Origin: Siphonodentalium dalli
Taxonomy: Eukaryota > Mollusca > Scaphopoda > Gadilida > Siphonodentaliidae
Reading direction: 5' to 3'
Assembly (NCBI GenBank): GCA_032622095.1
Contig: CP136061.1
Location: 123,204,754-123,268,753 of the forward strand
Length of the DNA: 64,000 bases
A program made the position numbers and the translations under genes. Numbering within the stretch: the stretch's first letter is position 1; every line of letters begins with the position of its first letter. The notes below the pieces were generated by a model. The model did not search any database. It saw nothing but the letters and a program-made list of their open reading frames with translations, and was not told the origin of the DNA. Below are positions 47,040-59,421 of the stretch, in pieces.

Positions 47040-47047
47040 CATTTTTG

Positions 47048-47111
47048 TCCCCCGAAAAATTTATTTTCGGGGGACTATAGAAACGGGGTCCGTCCGTCCG
47101 TCCGTCCGTCA
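47048..47111. repeat. Hairpin CCCCCGAAAAATTT and GTCC microsatellite
   Basis: A short perfect inverted repeat (CCCCCGAAAAATTTATTTTCG then GGGGG) is followed by a (GTCC)n run, about five units, near 47089-47111. A similar CCGTCCGTC start occurs near 47740, marking the edge of a repeated module. Confidence 0.7.
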
Positions 47112-47500
47112 CACTTTTGAGTACCTTCATGGTGTAATCATCTCCTCCTACAGATTGCATCCCAGAGATATGAAACTTCAGAATATTCTTGCTCATATAT
47201 TGAAGATGTGCAACATGTATATAGATGACGGAAAAAATATTTTTTGACAGAGTTATTAACCCTTTTCGACTTAGAAAATTTCAACATTTTTTATAATTTT
47301 CTGTATGAGGGTACCTTCATGGTGTAATCAACTCCTCCTACAGTTTTGATTGTAGATATTTGAAACTTCAGACTATTGTTACCCATATATTGAAGATGTG
47401 CAACATGTATATAGATGACGGAAAAATAATTTTTTTACGGAGTTATTAACCCTTTTCGACTTAGAAAATTTCAACATTTAAAAAAATTTCTTCAACAAAG
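47112..47500. repeat. Two direct repeats of 190 bp
   Basis: GTACCTTCATGGTGTAATCA at 47121 and 47311, with TATTGAAGATGTGCAACATG and GAGTTATTAACCCTTTTCGA following in each. The copies are closely similar. Confidence 0.8.
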
Positions 47501-47699
47501 CGGCATCGACTTGCCACTCTTTCGGGGGACACTGTGGTCAGCTGACCTTTTATTATAACTGAAGAATAGACCAATCCATTGTATAATTTATAATTGAATG
47601 GGAGTTTGTTTGTTTGCCTGGGGTTTAACATTGTTTCAGTCATCAGGCCATCATGATGAGAGTACATTCAGTAATCAAAGAGCTAATACTTATTATCCC

Positions 47700-48140
47700 T
47701 CAAAATTGTTTTTTGGGGGACTATTAAAATAGTCGGTGTCCATCCGTCCGTCTCGCTGTGCGGAAAGTTTCTGGATAAGAACTATATTTAATTGTTAACG
47801 GATTGAAACCAAATTTAGTATATGAGTTTATCAGCTCAAAACACAGGTCAAGTTCGAATATGGGTTCGGTCTGCCCAATTTTGCTGGAGTTATGGCCTCT
47901 TTTTGACTTAGAATCTGTCCGTCTGTTCTGAAAATTTCTGGATGATAACTGTGGTTTTTTCGGATCAAAACTAAATTTGGTATATGAGTTTATGAGCTCA
48001 AAATACTGGTCAAGTTCGAATATTGGTTATGTCCACCCATTTTTGCTGGAGTTATGGCCCTTTTTAGATTTAGAATTTTGAGATTTCTGGATGATAACGT
48101 TAGTTTGTGCGATCGGATCTGAACCAAATCTGGTATGTCA
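47700..48140. repeat. Family K tandem repeat, about 165-bp unit
   Basis: Three copies with CTGGATGATAACT, AACCAAATTTGGTATATGAG, CTCAAAATAC and TTTTGCTGGAGTTATGGCC. Same family as 34690-35290. Confidence 0.75.
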
Positions 48141-48171
48141 GGTTATCGACTCCAAATACAGGTCAATAAGT

Positions 48172-48337
48172 GCTGAAGCGCAATTAGCTATTCCTTGTTG
48201 CACTTAATCGCAATTAAATATTTCCTTATTGCACTTAAGCGTAATTAGAGATTCCCTTATTGCGCTTAAGCGCAATTAGAGATTCCTTATTGCACTTAAG
48301 CTCAATTATTTATTAAATGTCAATTTGGCTTCCCATA
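48172..48337. repeat. Nested palindromic array, family E copy 3 (left-truncated)
   Basis: Repeated GCACTTAAGCGTAATTAGAG and GCGCTTAAGCGCAATTAG units, with right end TCAATTTGGCTTCCCATA identical to copy 1. The left arm is missing and joins a family K repeat directly. Confidence 0.75.
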
Positions 48338-48504
48338 ACTTCCAAAATACAGCAAATTTTCATTCTTGTAATGTGAAATCATTTAATTTAACATTCCAAG
48401 ATATCAACTAATTCCTCCTGCCTGTGTGTTAATTTACCAATAAGTCACAATGTTTCATTATAGTATCTGGATTCACCATCTTGACAATTTTCGGATGTGT
48501 CCTG

Positions 48505-48708
48505 CATTCTCTTATATATGCGAGTCTCCCATAGAGAGCCTCTCATATATAAGAGAATACATTGGCCAAACAATATTTACCTTGACCTTGTAAGCCAGTG
48601 TATTCTCTTATATAATCGAGGCTCCCTATGGGAGACTGGCATATATAAGAGAATGTACTGGCACATGATCTTTAATGCTGCACCAGCTCAGCTCCCATCA
48701 TGAAAGGG
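48505..48708. mobile_element. Family B element, left-truncated copy 8
   Basis: Two hairpins (TGCATTCTCTTATATATGCG; CCAGTGTATTCTCTTATA) and the right end AGCTCCCATCATGAAAGGG are present. The left TTAA end is missing and GGTTAG replaces GGTTAA on the right. Confidence 0.7.
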
Positions 48709-48838
48709 TTAGGTGGCCTCTTAGTTTATATTGGGTTTGTGATAGTATGAGATAAAATAATGGAGAATGAGAGGTTCGAAACGTTTAGTTTTAGAATGTT
48801 TTTCTATTCCCTGGATGAATGTGTCATGCAGGGTGCCG

Positions 48839-48915
48839 GAGCAGGGGGGGGGGGGGGGCAAAGGGGCACATGCATGGGGGGGGCAAAGGGGGCACATGCA
48901 TGGGGGGGGGGGGGT
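48839..48915 (+). repeat. G-rich tract with direct repeat
   Basis: Four runs of seven to twelve G separated by CAAAGGGGCACATGCATG, which occurs twice. The plus strand could fold as a G-quadruplex. Open frames here give glycine-rich peptides only because of the repeats. Confidence 0.7.
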
Positions 48916-51100
48916 CATAGAATGGCTGAAGGAGCATTGTTATAAAAATTTAACTAAGAGAGAAATATGCTCATTCTAGTATCTTAAATGAGCTTGGTCC
49001 TGGAATGTGCTTTAACATGTGGTATGATTGACAAAATTTTGCCACTCTCAATTTATACCAATACCTCTGTGTGGAAAACTGCCCTTTTGAATTGTTGCCC
49101 GCCTTTGACATTCATATGTCTGGTGTTATTTTTATCCAATCTTGGGAAAATCATATGTGGGAAATTATTTGCTTGACACTTCAGAGGGGTGGCCAGGAAA
49201 AAAAAACTCCAGGATACAAGGTTGAAATTTTTGGGACTCAAAGTTTGATGAAAAATGGTGAAAACATTAGGATATCGAGGTAGACACTAGACAGAGTGTT
49301 TGAAATGTTTTAAACTATCATCTGGATGAAACCTAATCAGGTAAGCTTAATGAAAAGTACCAGAAATTTATTAACACTCATTAACTAAACTTGTCAAATT
49401 ATGTTCATCATCCATACCCATATGTTACCCGCATCATCATATATGCACAGTGTATGCAGTGTATGCACAGCATTGTATACTCTCACGTTGTGACTAACCA
49501 CAGCTAAATGAATAAATGGTCACCCAATCTCTATTAGTTATATAATTTTCCATCTGCAATCTGCAATGAAAAGTAATTGAAGGACACACACTGAAAAAAT
49601 ACATCTATTCTTTGCAAATGGCAGAAAAACACAGGGGCTTGCAACACACTTATTTAATTAGCACGTTTTTCCTGCCCTCCCCCCCCCCCCCCCCCTTGAC
49701 ACTTGGCATATATCCAATGCCCTTCATATACTTTGATCATATTGTAAAACAAATTTAATGCAAGTTGTTATAATTATTGAATTGTTAATCTCATCATCCA
49801 GTCATTAACACATGTACATGCATCACAACTCCTGTTATAATTTTTATATGTTGAATGGACATTCCTAATTAAATTGCTTGATATACATCCAGTATTGCCA
49901 TTCTTCCTCCATTATTGCTCTTTGTTGCACCTTCTCATCAATGAGTCCATATTGGGACAGAAACCTATGAAGTTTACTCCTGTGAACATTCTGGATGAAG
50001 ACCTTATAAAAATAATAATCTTTTGTCTGCATTTTTGCATGTCATATTTGCCCACTCCTCTGTTTGGATCCAAATATTTCATACATTACCTCTAACTAGA
50101 TTGTCAGATGCAGAGAATTAAACCTTTATGATACTTTTAGACACATATTAAAGGTGTGCAACATGTATAATTGTGATGGGCAAAGTTAAGACAGAGGACT
50201 ATATAGACCCATAGTGCATTTATTACACATTGTCATCTTAGGGACCCACACATGCACCTGTAAAAAATATGTTTTATGAATTTTAGAACGGCGACACCAA
50301 ATATTTCTGAACCATTCTGGGAGAAAAAACACATTGCTTGATCTATACATCAATTTGGGGCATAGAGTCTAGGTTTAATATAGACTCTTTATTCACCTGG
50401 AAATGACTTGAATTTTTTTGAACATTTCACCTTGTAACACAAGTATGAATTCGTATAGATTTCGTTAACCTGGCCATAGCCCAGCTCAGTGAAATGATCC
50501 CCACTTTAGATGGCATTCGTCCTTAAAGACTTACCAGATTTATAACCATTTTTGGACTTAGAAACGTTTGGGAATTTTCACTCTGTGTAGGCATTTTGCA
50601 TTAACTCCAGTATCAATTATCAGACTAAAAAGCTACTTGCTTAGATTTCAAATCTATACTATAATGCAAACAATAGACGAAATTTGAACTTTTTTCACGA
50701 TATTTACAAACCTTCATGGACTTAGAAAGTAGCAAAATTGTTTTTGTCATACAAACATTTATAGAATTTCCCACTTTGTAAGCCGAGTGTCGGTATCGCC
50801 AGAATATATGCACACTTCGCACTGCACTTGTTTTTCTCAAATGTTTCCGTCTTTACCAACATGGTTGTATCGATAATTTCTTGGAGGCAATTTTGCTCAA
50901 TTTTATATAGAGTCAGAAATGGTAACGCCCTCAAGATCATATTATTAGGCATAATTATATAATATAAAATATATTTGTTTCATGAATGCACCACCTCAGA
51001 ATTCCGTTAAAACAACTAATCCTTCAAATTATTACAATAACTTCTCATTCACCACACCAGGAAGCCTCTAAATGGGGACAAAAAATCTACTAATCGGATT
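48916..51100. other. Intergenic; C-tract, otherwise unassigned
   Basis: A C-homopolymer lies near 49680-49694. No gene or repeat family recognised. Confidence 0.35.
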
Positions 51101-51165
51101 AAATACACCCCCGATACTTCGAAATATGACCTTTAGTTTACATTCCAACTAAGACATACTTCATC
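51101..51165. repeat. Inverted repeat partner, right (pairs with 43974-44039)
   Basis: The complement of the 43974-44039 segment, from AAATACACCCCCGATACTTC to AAGACATACTTCATC. Flanking bases differ on both sides. Confidence 0.8.
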
Positions 51166-53786
51166 AGCGATGTTAGCTGTTATATTATGCATTGTGGTCC
51201 CACAATAAAATCTTCAAGAGTGGCCCAGCCATTGATCACACCTAAATATCGAAAGCAATTAATGCAGTCATAAATGTTACATACTGCAACAATGAGACAT
51301 CTGCGAAGATACATCCGTGAAAATTATTTATTTAATTGAAATTGTTTAAATCAAAATTTTGAAAAACTAACGATGTTATAACCTCCAAAAGGGTACTCCG
51401 GTTTATCACACACAGTTTGGTTGAAATCGGTCTGGGAAAAAAATCTGGACAGACAGATTTACAGACAGACATCCTACTATTTATATATAGATGTAAATCA
51501 AAATCAGTGGCATCAAATCATGCATATGAATTTTTAGATCTGAAGAACTGAGATTCTGCAATGGCGGGAAGCAATTGGTCACCACAGTGCCACCTTAATC
51601 AATGGAGTATCAACCATGAAACTTAACCTGGTGATTTCCACTTCCAACGTACATGTAAGTGCCAACTGTGTGGTTTCGGCTGCCAAGTTTGACATTCTGT
51701 GTAGAAGTACATTTTTCTGAGAAATAATCCTTATGTTTTAATATCTTGGACCCCTAGAGTATATACTTGCACCTTTAGACAGTATAGATGTACTTCATCC
51801 GAAGACAGGAGGCGCGTAAGCGGGTGTCCACATTTAAATTTAACACCACATTGATATGAAGAGCAAAATTACAACTGAGAAACTCAATTGCACATTGAAC
51901 CTTTCCAGATTGTTTAGACTGAAATGCTATCAATTGGTAAATGCCCAATCATATACCTTACTTGTATTTAAATTAACTCAGTACCATTTTTCACACACCC
52001 GTCGGTGCGCGAATTTAACACTGAGTGAAATATAGTGTGACTCCAGAGTTTATACCAAACCAGAGGGAAACACAAAGGCTATTTGTTGATGAGTTACATA
52101 TATATTACATTACGGAAGGTTGGACCGAATATTAGGATTGTAGCCAATTTGTAGGACTATAATTTACAATCGGGCAACGAACGTCAAAACCACTACCAGT
52201 TCTAAGTTTAGCTCAGAAAGGTGGCTTTATGTCTTAGCTTCACAAAAATGTACACATGTGTACCGGTATACACAACACATTATGACAAGATTTTCTCACG
52301 AAAATTGCATCAAACTGACTTAACAGAAAATGCCAGCAATCTTGGACGCCATCTTGAATTACAAAAAAATATGCTCAAAGGAAATTTTAGCGGATTTTGG
52401 ATATGTTATAGAGGATATATACCTGTTTAAAACAAATTTGTTCTAGGTCAAACCTTTTATGTTTTTAATATCGACCAGACAAACCCGATCAGTTTGCTCC
52501 CGATCTGTTTGCAGATCTGTAATATTTTGACAGGTGCAGGGAAAATGTCCAGAGCAGTCAATCAAGTTCACCCTATTAATGGCGGCGCCCGTATACAAAA
52601 CAGTTTGAAAGGTATTTAGCTCTAAAAATGTTCATTATATCAATCAAACTTGTTGAAAGTGAATATCTGAATATTACAGCTGAAGCAGACAATAATTTTA
52701 TAACATTTCAATACAATTTTCCACGAAAGTGCTAAAAAAACAAACTGAAAGTGTCTGTCACTCTGTGATCACGTTGTTTCGTTTTGGCAATCTGACATGC
52801 CGCAATGGCATTGAGATTGTCACAAATTGACGTTGTGATTCATTCGGCCTCGTCAGGTTTCAGACTCGTCTTTACTACGACGACATGATTGGTTCGAATT
52901 ATTTCACATTATTTTTAGGTCTGTGCTGTGTCACTGTCTAGTACAGGCGCACCAATTTGAATTTAGTTGTATTCCGTCCGTTCGTGGGTACGAAAACATT
53001 TTCATTTAACGTCGAATTAAACAATATAAAAGTGTTGTCCTACAACAATGATATAGTATTGTTAGAACTTTGCCTATAATGATTTCTAGCTGCGATGGAC
53101 CAAAGTTCTAATTGTATTCATTTGGGGTAAACGTACCGAAGTGACAGCGATGTGTTTAAAATAATGAGATGTTTAACTGTATGAAGATATATAAGATGGT
53201 AACAATATCACCGTCAATGTCTTTTGGTGTCTCCATGATGGAACTGTGATGTTATAAATACGTCCGCATCTGACGGTGATCGATAGCCGAGCTCTAATGT
53301 TATTGTTCTCCTGGTCAGCCGACCGCGTCACAGTTCACACACATTGCGTGCTGAGTAGAATTCCGTGAGCAGTCCGATTTGTCCACTCCAGTCACAACAC
53401 TGGGTCACGCATTACGGCACACTGACACACTATAGCTGTTCTATTTTCATTGACGCAGTTGGTCTCTGTGTGTGTAGACACGATACCAAACATAAGCTAA
53501 GTCCTCCAAAACCGACATTCACCACAGTATAGTCCACAAAATATATATATGTAATTACCGCATGACCTAAATTGACTTTTGTAGACATGTTCAATAGCAC
53601 AATTCAATTGTTGCGAGGTGACACAACTGGTACGATGTCAGGCATACACTGTAAATCGGTGCTATCAATTGCATTAAAATCGGATGGTTGACCCATGTTT
53701 CCGGATATTTGGTGATCAAAGAACACGAGCCATGCATAAATATTGGATCAAGTAACTCGTCAAATAACACCACGCGTAAACGGACT
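51166..53786. other. Intergenic; dispersed repeat at 52215-52370, rest unassigned
   Basis: 52215-52370 is a second copy of the dispersed repeat at 23590-23730. From about 52780 to 53480 the sequence is somewhat GC-richer and without known repeats; it could hold regulatory or 5'UTR sequence, but no splice-supported exon can be named. Confidence 0.35.
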
Positions 53787-54172
53787 ACTCTTGAGTGCCT
53801 AATAAACATACAAGTACGATTGTTAAAATCGAGGTAAAATTCCCACCTGTACGATCGTTATTTGGTCCTGTACGTTTATTAAATTAACCAAAAGAAATTT
53901 TCACCAATCTTAAATTGTGTTATTCAAAGATAAATGAACTCTGATTGTTGACAGTGATCAGCACACTGTAGATTCACAGACCTGGCTATCCATCGAAACT
54001 ATTTCTGTCCCATGGCATCAGTAAACCAGTCAGATGGTGCGTTTTGTTGGGATGTATGGTACTAATATTTCCAGTCTGTATGTTTATTCCGCCCTGTACT
54101 ATTAATCAGTTACGCGACATTTTCCAACCTGTACTATTATTCCACCCTGTACTTTTATTAGGCACTCAAGAG
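53787..54172. mobile_element. TA inverted-repeat element, family J copy 2
   Basis: Ends CTCTTGAGTGCCTAATAAAC and the complement of TTTATTAGGCACTCAAGAG, with TA at 53785-53786 and 54173-54174. Interior has CCGCCCTGTACTATTA-like words, shared with 17335-17459 and 39747-40150. Confidence 0.8.
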
Positions 54173-54374
54173 TATCACTATGTTATGCGGAATGTCGGTG
54201 ATATGTATTTCCTTCCGCAAAAAATGACTTCTAATTATACCAGAGAGCTTGGCCCCAGAGATCATAGGTCGAGGAGTCCAGAATGGTTGTGATTGTGACT
54301 GTTAACTTGATTGTTTTCTTTGACAACACTTGACACCTTTGTAGAAAACAATTTTTATATAAGATCATACATTG

Positions 54375-54476
54375 ACATGTAGATGGGAGCAATTTTGGGG
54401 TCATTCGGCATAAAAAAAAACATGGCTGCCAGTGGCCATCTTGGATTTGAAAAATTCAATCCATTAAGGCCGCTGC
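54375..54476. repeat. Family R tandem repeat, start of tract
   Basis: ACATGTAGATGGGAGCAATT, TTTGGGGTCATTCGGC, AAACATGGCTGCCAGTGGCC and AATTCAATCCATTA, the family R unit, interrupted by the element that follows. Confidence 0.7.
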
Positions 54477-55087
54477 ACACGATGCGATATATATCGTACG
54501 ACAAATATCGGGCACCGGTTACGGGTCAAATCGTAGCGTGTGCGGTGGAAAATCGCAGGACATTTTGTCGTACGATCGGCCCCGCAAGGAATCAAATAAT
54601 TTTGATTTTCTACGATCGAGTCGTACGATTTATTCGAAGTAGCCAATCAGATTCAGCTATTAATATGATCACGCGTCGATCACATGTTTTATTGCATAAC
54701 AACATGGCGTCCATGCAGTGTCCTTCAAAGTCAGAATAGCGCGATATTTTGGACGGCGGAATATATTCATGCCTCTACAATACAACTACAATTGAAACAG
54801 GTGGACTGGACACCAGCAAAATAATATTTGATTGTGAATTTGTGTGGATAATAAAATCAGTTATATGGCCTACTAGTCTATAGAACTAACAGTCTAACCC
54901 ATTGCATTCACGAGAAAATAAACAACCAGATCATACTATTCAATCGCATTGTGTGCGGCTGTCTATCGTAAGTGATAAAAACAGAAGTCGCACGACTAAA
55001 ATTGTACTGTGTGTGCACACAGATCTTACATCGCAAGGGTCTGTGACAAATATCGTGCAACAAATATCACATCATGTGCGGCGGGCT
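54477..55087. mobile_element. PIF/Harbinger-like inverted-repeat element
   Basis: Ends AGGCCGCTGCACACGATGCG and the complement AGCCCGCCGCACATGATG, flanked by TTA (54474-54476, 55088-55090). Three-base TTA targets and CGCACACG-type ends fit PIF/Harbinger. The host repeat is cut at CCATTA; an uninterrupted CCATTAGCACGGGC is at about 59528-59541. No transposase frame. Confidence 0.8.
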
Positions 55088-55689
55088 TTAGCATGATGAT
55101 TTTTGCCAGAGTAATGGCCCTTTTTTCAACTTAGAAAATTTGAATTTTCGCTTGTTTTTGGGTTTCCAGATCGCTTGTTTTGTGGTTTTTAGTCAACATT
55201 TCTGTACAAACTTCTTTTGGAGTGGTCATATAGACCTCCTCGGATATCCACAGTTTCGTCCATGCTTAATCCAAATTGCTATGGTCGGGGGCAAATGCCA
55301 CGCGACACGTACCTCTTGTTAAAGAATGACATCGTGTTTATTTGATTTGTACATCATATCTAAATAATTTAAACTGGTGAATTAATGGGGGAATGGATTT
55401 TTTTTGTGAGTGGGAAATTGATTTAAATAGCTGCTGTAGTTCTGGGTTTTTCCAGACCAAATTTGGCTGTGGGATAGCCCTGTTGTACACTTGGTGATTT
55501 AGTTAAAAAAGTAAACACATGACCTATGATTTATCTTGCATTTTCGTGATCAACTGGTGTCAATCTAGCTGGGTAAACACCACTGAAATAGCCTGTAGGC
55601 TTCAATTCAGAGAATTCGGTCGAAACGTTAACACACTGTCGCCTATGGGAAACCATTTAGTTCAGTGATTCCTATAGGTTGTACTGTTT

Positions 55690-55959
55690 GTCTGAAAACA
55701 AATCTTGGATTTCACTCTTTGCATCACTAAAACCTTTTGCATGGGCTACAGGTTGTACCTTCGGTCGGATCATCTTGAAATTTGTCATGGATGTTAACTA
55801 TGACATGTAGATGGGAACAAGTCATTTTGGGGTCATTCGGCCATAAAACATGGCCTCGACAACCATCTTGGATTTTACTCTTTGAATCACTAATTCTTTG
55901 ACAAGGGCTACAGGTCGTACCTTTGGTTGGATCATCATGAAATTTGTCATGGATGTTAA
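55690..55959. repeat. Family R tandem repeat, middle of tract
   Basis: Two units with GGGCTACAGGTTGTACCTTC, GATCATCATGAAATTTGTCA, GGGAACAAGTCATTTTGGGG and CATCTTGGATTTTACTCTTT. Family K words occur at 55090-55160 just upstream. Confidence 0.75.
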
Positions 55960-56178
55960 AGGTACTCAATCCAATCAAACACTCCTAAATTACTATTTCT
56001 TTGGCTTCGGGGGTAAAAAAATATTTGAATCGAGGAACCTACCCATCAAAGCTCAGAGTGATCAGATATTGAAGTTTGTTATTTCAATTGCTTCTGGGCC
56101 AGAAGCACGAAGTCAAATGGACGGTCTTGCAGATAAAGATTATTACCACTTGATTTTAGAGTTATCAATCTTTATCTG
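55960..56178. mobile_element. TTAA element, family H copy 2 (right end lost)
   Basis: After TTAA (55956-55959) it starts AGGTACTCAATCCAATC and shares TTTGGCTTCGGGGGTAAAA and CATCAAAGCTCAGAG with 21694-22169. The mirrored right end is missing; host repeat resumes near ACTCATTCAGCC. Confidence 0.65.
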
Positions 56179-56261
56179 ACTCATTCAGCCAAAAAACATG
56201 GCTGCCAGCAGCCATTTTGGATTTTACTCTTTGCATGACTAAATCATTGACACAGGCTGTA

Positions 56262-59200
56262 GGTTACACTGGTGTAAATGTTTTCCATAGGCCTCAGTGC
56301 TAACGTTTTAGCGTATAGTGTTGGCAATATAAATGTTGGGTCCAAAATTTTCTTTAAATCTGAAAAATTGACATTTTGGGAAACTTTTTACACAAAAAAA
56401 TCATGTCTGTCTAGCAGGGAATTCGCCTTTAAATCTTATGTTTTCGTAACTAGTGTCAGAACCGCATAAAAAAAATACAGTCATATTTTAGACCACACCA
56501 AAAAATTCAAACTTCACTACAAAGGGTTAATTCCTGTGCCAATGGTTATTTTACCTATGGGAAATCATAGGGAAGAGGTGTGACAATTTTTTTATGCAAA
56601 AAGCACACAAGGCTATTGACCAATCAGGGCCCAGTGTCTATTTTATTCTCTCCTATATATTCCTCCCGCATCCGCCAGATGTCACTCGGAACCTTATTTA
56701 CACCAGTGTAACCTAAAGCGATAGCCCGCTTTTTCGCGGAATAATTGTAACTCCCTACAATTCTTCAGAATTGCCCATCAATCGAAAAAATGTGTTCAAA
56801 AACAATATCACTTCTGTGGTTCTTTATTTATCACACACAATTTAACCCTACCCCCTTTAACAAATTATTCATCAAAAAAGCACAATTTTCCACCACCAGT
56901 CATGTTCAGGCCCCATTTTCACTCAGTTTTAGGGGTCTGGTGTTGCAAACTTGGATCAGCTATGGAAGACTGTTCAATATTCTTTCCATGAGAGAACTTC
57001 TGGTGATGTTAGGTCATTGAGTCCAGATCTGATCAGCTGAGCATCAAGCGCATGACTTTATCAGCACATTGAAGAATAAAATATGACATTTTCAGGTCTG
57101 CAAGGGTGATCCAAGATAACTGAATGTGGGTGTATATTGAATTAGTTGAATAAAGATATGCTCTCTTTGAATTGCTGGAGCATTTTCTTAAATGTGTCCA
57201 AGTTTTAGTGCTATTAACCTTCAAATGACCATACCCACCAGTGGAAATGACACACTTTTATGATATATATCTGTATATCACTGGCTATAAAATCCAAAAT
57301 ACTTGTTAAATTAGGTTCTTATAACAATTGATATATGTGTCGTTGACATGCCCATGTTATGGGTCATTTGCATTATCATGTGACTATTACCACCTTGAAA
57401 TGTTTTGAAAATACCTTGAAAAATTGGCATTTTTTATGAAAAATCTTACTATTTTTTTGGCTGATGTAAGTGAAAGAAGGCATCAGCAGCAAGAATAGCC
57501 ACATCAAGCATGAGATATTCATTGGACTGAAAGACCAGGCTCTGTAAAATGCATTAAAATGCTTTAAAGTGACTCCCAGGAATCAAAAATGATAAAAAGC
57601 TATTTTTCCCCTTTAGGTTACACTGGTGTAAATGTTTTCCATAGGCCTCAGTGCTAACGTTTTAGCGTATAGTGTTGGCAATATAAATGTTGGGTCAAAA
57701 ATTTTCTTTAAATCTGAAAAATTGACATTTTGGGAAACTTTTTACACAAAAAAATCATGTCTGTCTAGCAGGGAATTCGCCTTTAAATCTTATGTTTTCG
57801 TAACTAGTGTCAGAACCGCATAAAAAAATACAGTCATATTTTAGACCACACCAAAAAATTCAAACTTCACTACAAAGGGTTAATTCCTGTGCCAATGGTT
57901 ATTTTACCTATGGGAAATCATAGGGAAGAGGTGTGACGATTTTTTTATGTGAAAAGCACACAAGGCTATTGACCAATCAGGGCCCAGTGTCTATTTTATT
58001 CTCTCCTATATATTCCTCCCGCATCCGCCAGATGTCACTCGGAACCTTATTTACACCAGTGTAACCTAAAGCGATAGCCCGCTTTTTCGCGGAATAATTG
58101 TAACTCCCTACAATTCTTCAGAATTGCCCATCAATCGAAAAAATGTGTTCAAAAACAATATCACTTCTGTGGTTCTTTATTTATCACACACAATTTAACC
58201 CCACCCCCTTTAACAAATTATTCATCAAAAAAGCACAATTTTCCACCACCAGTCATGTTCAGGCCCCATTTTCACTCAGTTTTAGGGGTCTGGTGTTGCA
58301 AACTTGGATCAGCTATGGAAGACTGTTCAATATTCTTTCCATGAGAGAACTTCTGGTGATGTGAGGTCATTGAGTCCAGATCTGATCAGCTGAGCATCAA
58401 GCGCATGACTTTATCAGCACATTGAAGAATAAAATATGACATTTTCAGGTCTGCAAGGGTGATCCAAGATAACTGGATGTGGGTGTATATTGAATTAGTT
58501 GAATAAAGATATGCTCTCTTTGAATTGCTGGAGCATTTTCTTAAATGTGTCCAAGTTTTAGTGCTATTAACCTTCAAATGACCATACCCACCAGTGGAAA
58601 TGACACACTTTTATGATATATATCTGTATATCACTGGCTATAAAATCCAAAATACTTGTTAAATTAGGTTCTTATAACAATTGATATATGTGTCGTTGAC
58701 ATGCCCATGTTATGGGTCATTTGCATTATCATGTGACTATTACCACCTTGAAATGTTTTGAAAATACCTTGAAAAATTGGCATTTTTTATGAAAAATCTT
58801 ACTATTTTTTTGGCTGATGTAAGTGAAAGAAGGCATCAGCAGCAAGAATAGCCACATCAAGCATGAGATATTCATTGGACTGAAAGACCAGGCTCTGTAA
58901 AATGCATTAAAATGCTTTAAAGTGACTCCCAGGAATCAAAAATGATAAAAAGCTATTTTTTCCCTTTAGGTTACACTGGTGTAAATGTTTTCCATAGGCC
59001 TCAGTGCTAACGTTTTAGCGTATAGTGTTGGCAATATAAATGTTGGGTCCAAAATTTTCTTTAAATCTGAAAAATTGACATTTTGGGAAACTTTTTACAC
59101 AAAAAAATCATGTCTGTCTAGCAGGGAATTCGCCTTTAAATCTTATGTTTTCGTAACTAGTGTCAGAACCGCATAAAAAAATAGTCATATTTTAGACCAC

Positions 59201-59417
59201 ACCAAAAAATTCAAACTTCACTACAAAGGGTTAATTCCTGTGCCAATGGTTATTTTACCTATGGGAAATCATAGGGAAGAGGTGTGACGATTTTTTTATG
59301 TGAAAAGCACACAAGGCTATTGACCAATCAGGGCCCAGTGTCTATTTTATTCTTTCCTATATATTCCTCCCGCATCCGCCAGATGTCACTCGGAACCTTA
59401 TTTACACCAGTGTAACC
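56262..59417. mobile_element. T-I-T-I-T composite array, 3156 bp
   Basis: Three terminal modules T (56262-56713, 57616-58067, 58969-59417) alternate with two internal modules I (56714-57615, 58068-58968). Each T begins GGTTACACTGGTGTAAAT and ends with the exact complement. Copies are near-identical. The whole array is flanked by TGTA (56258-56261, 59418-59421), and the host family R repeat elsewhere shows the undisturbed site. Peptides of 63-76 residues encoded in T and I match nothing I know. No transposase, primer-binding site or polypurine tract seen. Confidence 0.85.
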
Positions 59418-59421
59418 TGTA

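Noticed and set aside
48760-48979. Glycine-rich 61-70-residue frames
   Set aside because: Produced by G homopolymers.
56278-59176. Three identical 63-residue frames and repeated 73-76-residue frames as a gene family
   Set aside because: They are carried by the T and I modules, have no recognisable domain, and recur only because the modules do.
56262-59417. LTR retrotransposon with tandem LTRs
   Set aside because: Modules lack TG...CA ends, a primer-binding site, a polypurine tract and any pol frame, and they carry their own inverted repeats.
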